From Candidatus Vicinibacter proximus (GTDB lineage Bacteria; Bacteroidota; Bacteroidia; Chitinophagales; Saprospiraceae): a stretch of DNA of 64,000 bases. The stretch lies in contig JADJOE010000002.1 in the NCBI GenBank assembly GCA_016713905.1, positions 372,001-436,000 on the forward strand, in the 5' to 3' direction. The notes under the pieces were generated by a model. That model was not told where the DNA came from, did no database searches, and saw nothing but the letters and a program-made list of their open reading frames with translations. Below are positions 55,197 to 62,888 of the stretch, piece by piece; the stretch's first letter is position 1; every line of letters begins with the position of its first letter. The position numbers were made by a program, and so were the translations under genes.

Positions 55197-56933
55197 TTAC
55201 AAGCTAAGTTTTTTAAACATTTTTTTATACACCTCAGTTCTGCTTACTGATTCAAAGTTCCCGAATACCATCAATTTGCCATCCTCAAGAAGAATAATTT
55301 TATCACAAATTCTGGCAAAGTTTTCGTCATTGGTTACGGCGATAAGCGTAAAGCTATTTTCGGAACCGGTAAGACACTTGATCATGTTTTCCTGTTCCAA
55401 TCGCTCCAAACCACTCCAGCAATCTTCTATCAAAAGCAAACGCGGTTTTGTGAGCAGAGCTCTTGTGAACAAAATTTTTATGATGATGCTTCTCGGGAGT
55501 TTTTTACCGATGGTGTCAATTCTGGAATCCAACCCATTTTTTAATGACTGAATAAAAGGAAGCAATCCGGTTTTTTCAGAAATTTGCATAATGAACTGCG
55601 GAGTTATTGTGCTATCTCCTAAGGCAAGATTATCGTAAAGAGAGCCTGAAAAAATATCTGGTGTGGCAAGATAAATACCAATTTCCTGTCTTAGTTTTTC
55701 AAGATTGAAATTGCCAAGAGGATAATTATTGAAAAGTAAATTTCCTTCATAGTTTAAATAGCCTCCAGTTAATAGTTTGAGTAGAGTAGTTTTTCCGGAA
55801 CTTTGGGAACCGAAAATACAAACTTTTTCACCCTCTTTAATTTCGAAATCCAGCTTTTTTAAAACATAGTTGTCGTTATCCGTAAAACGATAAGAAAGGT
55901 TTTCGGCTTTTACACTTACACCTTTGGCCTGACTTATCTCTAGAATATCCAGCCCATCTTGTTTTTCCAGTGGTTTGTCTAAAATATTACTGACCTTCTC
56001 AAGAGAAGTGAGCATATCATATACTACATCCAGGCTGCTGATGACTTTCTCTACAGAGCTTAACAACATGATAATTACTATTTCGCTGGCAATAAACTGT
56101 CCAATATTAATTTGTTGATTGATTACCAACACAGCCCCCAAAATCAATAATGCAGCAGTAATGATTACTTTGAACCAAACGAAAGCCCAATATTGAATCT
56201 TCAATACCTTAAAGTGTTCAGCCCTTGCATCAAGATACTCACTAACGATATAATCGGCTTTATGTGCTCCAAAATCATTTCTACCCATAAACTTTAGCGT
56301 TTTAATAACCCGAGCTACCTCCTCGAGCCAATGTCCTACCTCATACTTGTAGTTACTTTCTTCTAATGAGGTGGTTATTCCTTTGGCATAAGTGGTTCGG
56401 ATTATAATGTACATTAATCCAATCAGCAAAATGCCAAACGCAAAAAAAGTGACATTGTATAAGGAAAGTAAAATAATACCAAACAGAATTTGTATGGATG
56501 CAGATGGGAATTCAATAAGCACTTTGGTAAGACCTTTTTGAACAGAAGCGGTGTCAAAAAAGCGATTGACTAATTCGGGTAAGTGGTAATCATCCACAGA
56601 CATTAAATCCAATCGTGGAATTTTGTAAGCGAACTGTAAGCTAAACCTGGTAAATATTCTTCGTTGTATCCTTTCATTCGAATTCATTTGCAAAATGGTA
56701 AGCCAACCGTTTAACAACACACCAAAGACTACAATTATAATGAGCACTACAAGGGATGTGCTTACCAAGCCTCCGAACAATTGGTTTACTATGGATTGAA
56801 TACCTAATGGGATGGATAGATATACCAAACCATTGAGAATAGAATAAAAATAAATAGAGACCAACTCTTTTTTCTCTAGAGCAATTAATCTCCAAAAACG
56901 CTCTAATGGTTTACTGATATTTGTGAAAGGCAT
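55197..56933 (-). CDS. ABC exporter with strongly degenerate nucleotide-binding domain
   Basis: 578 aa, half-transporter fused to an ATPase domain. Six-helix membrane domain ~1-315 (e.g. LVSIYFYSILNGLVYLSIPL, GQFIASEIVIIMLLSS). NBD from ~335. Walker A is intact (FGSQSSGKTTLLK, ~372-382). Q-loop reads GIYLATPDIF with no Gln; the signature (LSGGQ) reads KKLPRSI; Walker B and catalytic Glu read LLLIEDCW (D-E swapped to E-D); D-loop is SGLE; switch His is Asn (AVTNDE). No peptidase domain is seen. These losses suggest impaired or altered ATP hydrolysis. Exporter with HlyD and TolC; maybe works as a heteromer with another ABC protein, or has specialised. Overlaps the 184-aa gene upstream by 23 nt. 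Confidence 0.85.
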   Translation of the reverse strand: MPFTNISKPLERFWRLIALEKKELVSIYFYSILNGLVYLSIPLGIQSIVNQLFGGLVSTSLVVLIIIVVFGVLLNGWLTILQMNSNERIQRRIFTRFSLQFAYKIPRLDLMSVDDYHLPELVNRFFDTASVQKGLTKVLIEFPSASIQILFGIILLSLYNVTFFAFGILLIGLMYIIIRTTYAKGITTSLEESNYKYEVGHWLEEVARVIKTLKFMGRNDFGAHKADYIVSEYLDARAEHFKVLKIQYWAFVWFKVIITAALLILGAVLVINQQINIGQFIASEIVIIMLLSSVEKVISSLDVVYDMLTSLEKVSNILDKPLEKQDGLDILEISQAKGVSVKAENLSYRFTDNDNYVLKKLDFEIKEGEKVCIFGSQSSGKTTLLKLLTGGYLNYEGNLLFNNYPLGNFNLEKLRQEIGIYLATPDIFSGSLYDNLALGDSTITPQFIMQISEKTGLLPFIQSLKNGLDSRIDTIGKKLPRSIIIKILFTRALLTKPRLLLIEDCWSGLERLEQENMIKCLTGSENSFTLIAVTNDENFARICDKIILLEDGKLMVFGNFESVSRTEVYKKMFKKLSL

Positions 56934-57465
56934 AATTATTATTTAAGGCTTGAACTTGAGTTTTTGGCTGGGCTGTAGTTTTTAAGCCCACGTTATGATG
57001 AGTTGATCCATATAGTCTATCTTTTATATTGGGTGAAGTGCTCAGTCTCCGCAAAAAAGCTTGTCCCTGGATGTGAACATATTCTTTCATTATTTTACTG
57101 ACTATATACGCCGGATAAAGACTTTGAAAAGTCGAACCCAAAGCAATAGCCTCCCATTTTATACTCTTGATATACAATCCCATTATCCAGCTCATTCTTT
57201 TCTCAATAGCAGGAAAAACTACATTGAAAATTGAGGACCTCCAATGAAAACATACCAAATGAACAGGTGAAAGTTTCATCAGATCATTAAAAATATTTAT
57301 ATCATGCTGATTTACAATACTATATATATTTTCAAAACCCAAGTAAAATTTTTGTAATCGGTATTGCGCAAGGTGTTTCATCTGCATAGAATTGCTAATC
57401 ACCTGTTTGATGGTAAAAATTCTATAACCCCTGATTGGTATTAGGAATCGACTTTCTGAACTCAT
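56911..57465 (-). CDS. Hypothetical protein, first gene of exporter operon
   Basis: 184 aa; not recognised. Positive, helix-rich composition with several hydrophobic stretches but no clear signal or TM. Key stretches are LIPIRGYRIFTIKQVISNSM, NIYSIVNQHDINIFNDLMKL and PAYIVSKIMKEYVHIQGQAF. The C-terminus overlaps the ABC gene start by 23 nt, which argues for coding or coupling. It lies directly after the promoter shared with TetR. Could be the substrate or accessory protein of the exporter (inference). Confidence 0.5.
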   Translation of the reverse strand: MSSESRFLIPIRGYRIFTIKQVISNSMQMKHLAQYRLQKFYLGFENIYSIVNQHDINIFNDLMKLSPVHLVCFHWRSSIFNVVFPAIEKRMSWIMGLYIKSIKWEAIALGSTFQSLYPAYIVSKIMKEYVHIQGQAFLRRLSTSPNIKDRLYGSTHHNVGLKTTAQPKTQVQALNNNYAFHKYQ

Positions 57466-57492
57466 ATGACCTGTCTTTTATCTAATCTAAAA

Positions 57493-57527
57493 CAAAAGTA
57501 GTATTAATTTTGTTTATAATAGTATTA
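57493..57527. promoter_or_regulatory. Divergent promoters with direct repeat between exporter operon and TetR
   Basis: Minus-strand -7 box TACTTTTG at 57500-57493; plus-strand -7 box TAATTTTG at 57505-57512. Direct repeats TAGTATTA at 57499-57506 and 57520-57527, spaced 21 bp (two helical turns), overlap both boxes. A plausible binding site for the TetR protein, which would repress both directions. Confidence 0.45.
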
Positions 57528-57603
57528 CAATCTTTTTTAATTGCAATAATATATTTTTCCTTTTGATCAGAATTAAGCTAAACCAATCTACAAGTATCGA
57601 TAT

Positions 57604-58281
57604 ATGGAGCTACAGTTGCACATGAGAATTAACGAAGGATTGTTTCTGCGCAATCCAGAGGGTTCAGAATTGGGTAAAAAAATTATCAAACACTGTATTC
57701 AGATGATTCATAAAAACGGATTTGAGGCGTTTAACTTTAAAAAGCTTGCCGAAGATATTGGGACCACTGAGGCAAGTGTGTATCGTTACTTTGAAAACAA
57801 GCACAAACTCCTCATTTACTTAACTTCATGGTATTGGGGTTGGGTTGAATTCCAGATTAGTTTTCATACCAATAATATCATAGACCCGATTCTCAAATTA
57901 AAAAAAGTGATTAAGCTGTTAGCCACTAATGTTGAAGACGACACACAAACCAGTCATGTGAATGAAAGTTTACTTCATCAAATTGTAATTGCAGAGGGGT
58001 CAAAGGCTTATTTGACAAAGCAGGTGGCCGAGGATAACAAACAACATTTTTTTAAGCCTTATAAAGACCTTTTTGATGTTATAGGAAAAATTATATTGGA
58101 ATGTAATCCTCAATACAAATACCCAAAGTCACTGGCTTCTACCATTATCGAAATGGCACATTTTCAAAACTTTTTTATGTACAATCTCCCCTCTCTTACC
58201 GACTTCGAAAAAACTAAAGAGGAGACTGAAATAATCGCTTTTTTAAATAATTTGGTTTTTTCTAGTATCCGGAAAAAATAA
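57604..58281 (+). CDS. TetR/AcrR-family transcriptional regulator
   Basis: 225 aa. The N-terminal helix-turn-helix is clear: IIKHCIQMIHKNGFEAFNFK, LAEDIGTTEASVYRYFENKH, KLLIYLTSWYW. The ligand-binding helical C-terminal half has a His/Lys-rich part (EDNKQHFFKPYKDLF). Divergent from the exporter operon, so likely its repressor, relieved by an exporter substrate (inference). ATG 57604 or an in-frame ATG at 57622 is possible; the HTH lies downstream of both. Confidence 0.9.
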   Translation: MELQLHMRINEGLFLRNPEGSELGKKIIKHCIQMIHKNGFEAFNFKKLAEDIGTTEASVYRYFENKHKLLIYLTSWYWGWVEFQISFHTNNIIDPILKLKKVIKLLATNVEDDTQTSHVNESLLHQIVIAEGSKAYLTKQVAEDNKQHFFKPYKDLFDVIGKIILECNPQYKYPKSLASTIIEMAHFQNFFMYNLPSLTDFEKTKEETEIIAFLNNLVFSSIRKK

Positions 58282-58599
58282 GTCTCTTTTAGAAAAGGAA
58301 CATTTTCAATTTACGTTTTTCCTTGTAAATAATTTATAAAGGGATAGAATAAATTTTGATTTTTATATTGAATTCCTAGATTCAATTGTCTCTTATCATA
58401 AACAAAAATGTATAAATAAAATATTATTAATGATAAATATTGAAATTCAAATGTCAAACGAAATAAAATGACAATTTTATGCTAAGAATAAGCAGAGAGT
58501 ATTTGAAAATACTATTTTATTCTCTATTCCATTGCCCATTTTCATTTGCAATTTCAATATGGACTAGACGGTATTTGGTCATAAATCAGTTAAGGATTA
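58282..58599. other. Intergenic, after TetR
   Basis: AT-rich; no supportable gene or terminator. A weak TTTTCC/GGAAAA pair near 58297-58325 is not convincing. Confidence 0.35.
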
Positions 58600-58887
58600 A
58601 ACTAATCTCTCGCTCAATATTTGATGTTCATCAATTGCATTTTTTATTTTCGGGGTGTAAAAGTCATACAGAAACATTATACATCGCGACTCTTTCACAA
58701 GCTAGCTATCCATCCAAAGCATAGAGATTCCTCCATAGCTTCTTTTAAGTTTTCACTTGCTGTGTAACTTTCTATAAAAATGTATAAGCCAAACTGACTT
58801 CTCTACTTGTCTATTATCCATTAACCACTTACGCCAATCTACTCTCATCCTGGCATAAATTGCCAATTTACCATCCTTGAATTCCAT
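58600..58887 (-). pseudogene. Decayed YdeI/OmpD-associated family protein
   Basis: From ATG 58887 the frame reads MEFKDGKLAIYARMRVDWRK and WLMDNRQVEKSVWLIHFYRK, then TGA at 58753-58755. One base shift gives ASENLKEAMEESLCFGWIAS and, in the same frame through stops (first TGA at 58695-58697), pieces KSRDV and FTPRK. The family hallmark is EKSVWLI followed by a conserved E-A-x-x-x-x-LCFGWID and FTPRK(K); order and spacing agree. Family members are linked to bacteriocin protection and small alpha/beta folds. At least one frameshift and three stops make it a pseudogene. Confidence 0.75.
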
Positions 58888-59258
58888 AGCTGTATAAATG
58901 CGAACATCTATTTAGTCACAAATATAATTGCCCAATAAATTAATTACAGTTTTGTCACCTTGGATTAAGAAATTCCTCGGGCAATAACAGTTAAGTCTTG
59001 TCATTCATTTTGACATTTTCCAAGATTTTCATTCGCTATTTGTCGAATTCAAATATTATAACTTATAATATATTACTTTACAGGAATTAAGTTATGACCT
59101 TGTCAGATTTTCTGTGTCGAAATTCACAAAACTTTCCTTCATCAAACCACTCCATTATATATTCTGCTTAAGCAAAACTATATGATGAGGGAGTAGAATT
59201 TCTGATATATCAAATCTTCCAATTTGCAAACTCTACGCTTTAAAGAAATTCCTCATTG
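58888..59258. other. Intergenic, AT-rich
   Basis: No supportable gene; frequent stops in all frames and no strong hairpin. Confidence 0.4.
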
Positions 59259-59543
59259 TTATATCAACCATATTACCCGGTCATAAGAAACGATATAGTG
59301 TAACAAAACTACTAATATGAATTTAAGACTTGCTTTAGAATATCCCAGCTTATTTATTGCTATGGCACTCAGTATAAAAAATAAAAATTCCAACATGAGT
59401 TTAATGACACCGATGGTTTCAATTATGAATTTTCCTTCTCTTTCTGATGAATTTAAAATTTCTAATGTTAAGGTAGTGAGTGTGGCTTCTTCTTTGGCAG
59501 AAAATCTCAGAACGCTTAATTGCCTCATTATTTTATCTAGCAT
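59259..59543 (-). CDS. Possible small membrane protein
   Basis: 94 aa. Soluble N-terminal half (LRFSAKEEATLTTLTLEILN) and two hydrophobic segments (~47-64, ~72-88). Not recognised. ATG at 59543. A plus-strand ORF covers the same DNA and is less protein-like. Low-confidence gene that may be a remnant. Confidence 0.3.
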   Translation of the reverse strand: MLDKIMRQLSVLRFSAKEEATLTTLTLEILNSSEREGKFIIETIGVIKLMLEFLFFILSAIAINKLGYSKASLKFILVVLLHYIVSYDRVIWLI

Positions 59544-59689
59544 GAACCACTCTCTTTACCAAATTCCACATTTATGGTTTTGTCTATACACGAAAATATA
59601 TCCAGATTTTGTATTCGAAGGTGCCTTTTGGATCTATATAAAATTATTGTGAGGAAGATATACAATTAATCACCGCAGATATGGGGCGA

Positions 59690-60463
59690 TTAATTAATTT
59701 TGCGCGTTGCAAACCAATTCATCATTTGACTAGTCATTGTTTGTTCGCTGGTCGTATCTTTTAATAACTTCTCGTAAGTCATATTTTTTATGTCAAGGCA
59801 ATACTGAATGAGAAGCCATTCATTATAATAATCTCTGGATGAAATTGTATTGTCGCTAAATCCTATTTCCCAACTGTCCTTATTTAAATCATCTTGGGCA
59901 ATTTTACTTACAATGTTATTTGTTAAGTCTAGTTGGTCTGCGTTTCGTCTTGCTACATACTCTGGGTAACCTTCCCATTTCCAATGAGGATAATTTGCAA
60001 TTGGGTTTGATTTCCAAAGTCCGAATTTGTGAAACTGCAAGCAATGTGTAATTTCGTGTGCGATCAATTGTGTCAAGTTCCATTTGTAACCATTGAGTTC
60101 AACAAAATTTTCTTTGCTGTTTGCATTGCCCATTAAAACAACTTTATTGTAAAAGCCCCATGCAAATGCTTTTCCTTTCAACTTCTCCATTAGTAATGGG
60201 TAAAGTGAACCATCGTTCAAACAAATGTCTAGTTTGAGATTGGCGTCATAGAGTTCGCTTGTCTTTGTACTTGCAGTTGAATTGTCAAGCCGTGAAATAA
60301 AACATCCATCAAGTGGTAAGTTATGAAAAATCGTGAAGTTGCCAAAAGTAGTCTTGTTTGTATAAAGTAAAGTTGGGTTCAAAATTATTCCAACTAAAAA
60401 ACCTAAACTCAACATTCCTGTTAATGTAAGTCGTAAAATCCACTTTCTAATGTGTTGTTTCAT
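59690..60463 (-). CDS. Membrane-anchored HEITH metallopeptidase-like protein
   Basis: 257 aa. One N-terminal membrane segment (~9-28, LTLTGMLSLGFLVGIILNP), then a soluble domain with zinc motif IAHEITHCLQF (His at ~135 and 139) and a downstream WEGYPEYVARR where a Glu can be the third ligand, as in gluzincins (HExxH + E). Family not further recognised. Probably a periplasmic or inner-membrane peptidase; substrate unknown. Start ATG 60463 preferred to TTG 60475. First of a set with CPBP and a second HExxH protein. Confidence 0.75.
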   Translation of the reverse strand: MKQHIRKWILRLTLTGMLSLGFLVGIILNPTLLYTNKTTFGNFTIFHNLPLDGCFISRLDNSTASTKTSELYDANLKLDICLNDGSLYPLLMEKLKGKAFAWGFYNKVVLMGNANSKENFVELNGYKWNLTQLIAHEITHCLQFHKFGLWKSNPIANYPHWKWEGYPEYVARRNADQLDLTNNIVSKIAQDDLNKDSWEIGFSDNTISSRDYYNEWLLIQYCLDIKNMTYEKLLKDTTSEQTMTSQMMNWFATRKIN

Positions 60464-60646
60464 TTTGTATGTCAAAGTTTATTTCATGCAATCAGTTTGA
60501 AGTGGAAGATGTTGCCACTTATAGAGTACAACGGATACAGGCTAAAGCAATGTGGCATCGAAGCCATAATATAATCACCCGATAATAAGGAAACTGGAAA
60601 GAACACACTTTTACAAACTACATACTAAGCAGTAATTAACCTGAAT

Positions 60647-61459
60647 TTATCGACTGTAGTGCTTTTCTCGTTCATTGGTTGCCAAATTTTTTGGTTTAAA
60701 AATAATTATTGTCAATATGCCCCAAACTGTAATTAAAAATCCCATATAATTCATGATATTCATTTCTGCAAAGTCAGCAGTAAATGAGATGTCTATGGTT
60801 GAATGAAAAATGGCACAAATTAAAATGCTCGCTCTGGAAGAGTTGTAAAGCCAAGTCAATAATACACTTCCAGTCAATAGGCTAAATGTCCAACCAAATA
60901 TTCCAGAAAAGTCCATTGTTGAGTAACCGGGTCTGTAAAAGAAAAGTGGCCAATGCCAAATTGCCCAAAATACTGTCAGTATAATGCTTGATGTTAATGC
61001 GCTTAGTTTTTCCTGTAATCTTGGCAAGGCAAAACCTCGCCAACCAACTTCTTCTCCATAACCGAAGAAAATTAAATTGTAAATGAAAAAAGTCGGCAGG
61101 TTGAATTGCGGAAACTCTTTGCTTCTTAGTAGTCCAGAAAGATGGATTGGTGATTTGTCTATAAAAAAATTTATAATTGTCGCAATTAAGGAAAGTATAA
61201 AAGGACTCAATAATGCTATAATCAAATAAACCAATGGTCTTACCTGAAAGCATTTCTCAATTAAAAGATTTACTCCTGTTTTTCTTTGATAAAACCAAGT
61301 TGTCAGGAATGAGGCAATTAAAGGTCCAAAGCCACCAAGTCCATGATGATAAGGTAAGGTTGGTAAATTGGTCAACCCCAAAGTGTGTCCATACAACGGA
61401 AGCCATATTGTCCAGCTGATTAAATAAGCCAGTCCGAAATATGTTATCAATTGTTTCAT
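60647..61459 (-). CDS. CPBP-family intramembrane metalloprotease
   Basis: 270 aa. About eight hydrophobic segments. Motif 1 EEVGWRGFALPRL (~136-148), motif 2 FWAIWHWPLFF with Trp/His (~162-172) and motif 3 FHSTIDISF (~220). These are the ABI/CAAX (Rce1-like) zinc-free glutamate-type intramembrane protease motifs. Bacterial members act in bacteriocin self-immunity and in processing; the substrate is unknown. Stands between two HExxH membrane proteins. Confidence 0.9.
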   Translation of the reverse strand: MKQLITYFGLAYLISWTIWLPLYGHTLGLTNLPTLPYHHGLGGFGPLIASFLTTWFYQRKTGVNLLIEKCFQVRPLVYLIIALLSPFILSLIATIINFFIDKSPIHLSGLLRSKEFPQFNLPTFFIYNLIFFGYGEEVGWRGFALPRLQEKLSALTSSIILTVFWAIWHWPLFFYRPGYSTMDFSGIFGWTFSLLTGSVLLTWLYNSSRASILICAIFHSTIDISFTADFAEMNIMNYMGFLITVWGILTIIIFKPKNLATNEREKHYSR

Positions 61460-61657
61460 CCCTTCTTAAGCGTTATTGTCAATTAACCTGGCTTCTAACT
61501 TTTTGCCGATTTGTGAAGACGGGATTTCCGCACAAACCTAACTTCTTCCAGGTGGGTGTTGAGGTGGAAAACTACTCTTATTTTAACTACATAACTGCTC
61601 AAAAAGAACAGCATATCCCTCATTATCTGGAAAACCCCCCCTATTGCAAAAGTACTT

Positions 61658-62770
61658 TTAGCGGATGGTATGTTTTGTAAATATTTCATATAGTCCTTCA
61701 GCTGGGTGATTAAATAAATCTTGCTTATAATTAATTCCAATTTTATCCATAAGCCTGCATAAATTGAATCCTGTCACATAATAATATGCCTGCATCATTT
61801 TGGTTCTCTCTATAAATTCAAGTTCGTTTTCGAAATTTATCATATCTGAATAATCTCTAAAATTTTTAAATAGGGAGTCACACTGACTTGATGTTCCAGT
61901 TGCAATCTTATAAAAATTACCAGCCATATAGTATTCAGCATATCTTGCTGTACCCTCTATGGTTTCCCAGAAATTTTCCATAATACTTAAATTTAAGTTA
62001 TGCAGACTTTCGTACTGCATTCTTCTTCGTTGCCGAATCTGATAAAATTCATCCATATAATGATTCATTGAATCACCTGTTGTGGCACGAATTGCATTCA
62101 GCAAAGCATTGTTCTCATTTTCCAGTAATTCTCCGAACCATGCATTTTGAATATAAATTTTATTGAGTGTATCTGAGGATATTTGTATTACTTCCGACAA
62201 GTAATTAATTGTTGCCTTATGCGAAAATTGAAAACTATGAAAATACTCATGCATCACCAATTGCAACCAGTCCTCTGTTTTATTAAAATCAGGAACAACT
62301 TTAATCAGGGTTTCAACATCAGAACAAAGCATCATAGGCTGATTATAAAATATAGAAGCTGTATCTTTAAAATTCATATTATTTTCCATATGGAAAGGCT
62401 GAGCGTCCATTCGTGGCAGCTTCAATAGCGAAAAGCCGTTCCCACAATCAAGTAACTCATAGTTATAGTTTTTAAAAAGTATATCACTACCAAAGGCGAT
62501 ATAGGTACTGCTATCTGTAAAATAAAGTAAAGGGCGGATGTGTGCATCATCATTCAGGCCTTTCCACACTATGTTACTAATAAGCTCTTTGCTTTTGATA
62601 AATACATTAATCCGTTCACAAGCCACACAATCAGCCATTGTTCTGTTTGCCTGCGAAATAATTTTTGTTTTCGTATAGGGAAAATACGCACAGAACGATA
62701 GAAAAAAAATAAACATGGAGAATAGAAATCTTACGTCGCATGATTTAAAATATTGATTAAATTTCATCAT
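61658..62770 (-). CDS. Membrane-anchored HEYFH metallopeptidase-like protein
   Basis: 370 aa. N-terminal membrane segment (~13-28), then Cys pair (MADCVACERI), zinc motif VMHEYFHSFQF (~172-181) and a downstream ENFWETIEGTARYAEYY where a Glu probably completes the site. The layout parallels the protein at 59690 (signal anchor, HExxH, E-x-x-x-Y), though sequence similarity is low. No family name. Probably a secreted or surface peptidase. Confidence 0.75.
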   Translation of the reverse strand: MMKFNQYFKSCDVRFLFSMFIFFLSFCAYFPYTKTKIISQANRTMADCVACERINVFIKSKELISNIVWKGLNDDAHIRPLLYFTDSSTYIAFGSDILFKNYNYELLDCGNGFSLLKLPRMDAQPFHMENNMNFKDTASIFYNQPMMLCSDVETLIKVVPDFNKTEDWLQLVMHEYFHSFQFSHKATINYLSEVIQISSDTLNKIYIQNAWFGELLENENNALLNAIRATTGDSMNHYMDEFYQIRQRRRMQYESLHNLNLSIMENFWETIEGTARYAEYYMAGNFYKIATGTSSQCDSLFKNFRDYSDMINFENELEFIERTKMMQAYYYVTGFNLCRLMDKIGINYKQDLFNHPAEGLYEIFTKHTIR

Positions 62771-62888
62771 AATATTTCAGATTGCGGTAAATGTCTATTT
62801 TTCTACTTTTTGATGTTTAGTTCTTACTGAATACAACAGATCAGAAACGTACCGTGCGACATTAGAAGTAAGTACTTTGTAACCAATG

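Noticed and set aside
58479..58724. 81-aa plus-strand ORF
   Set aside because: Antisense to the YdeI-like pseudogene, whose conserved motifs are on the minus strand.
59317..59652. 111-aa plus-strand ORF
   Set aside because: Antisense to the possible small membrane protein at 59259; Ser/Leu/Ile-rich with no domain. Neither strand is convincing.
61495..61740. 81-aa minus-strand ORF between the CPBP and second HExxH genes
   Set aside because: Overlaps the 3' end of the HEYFH gene and has no domain pattern; the ~200-bp gap has no supportable gene.
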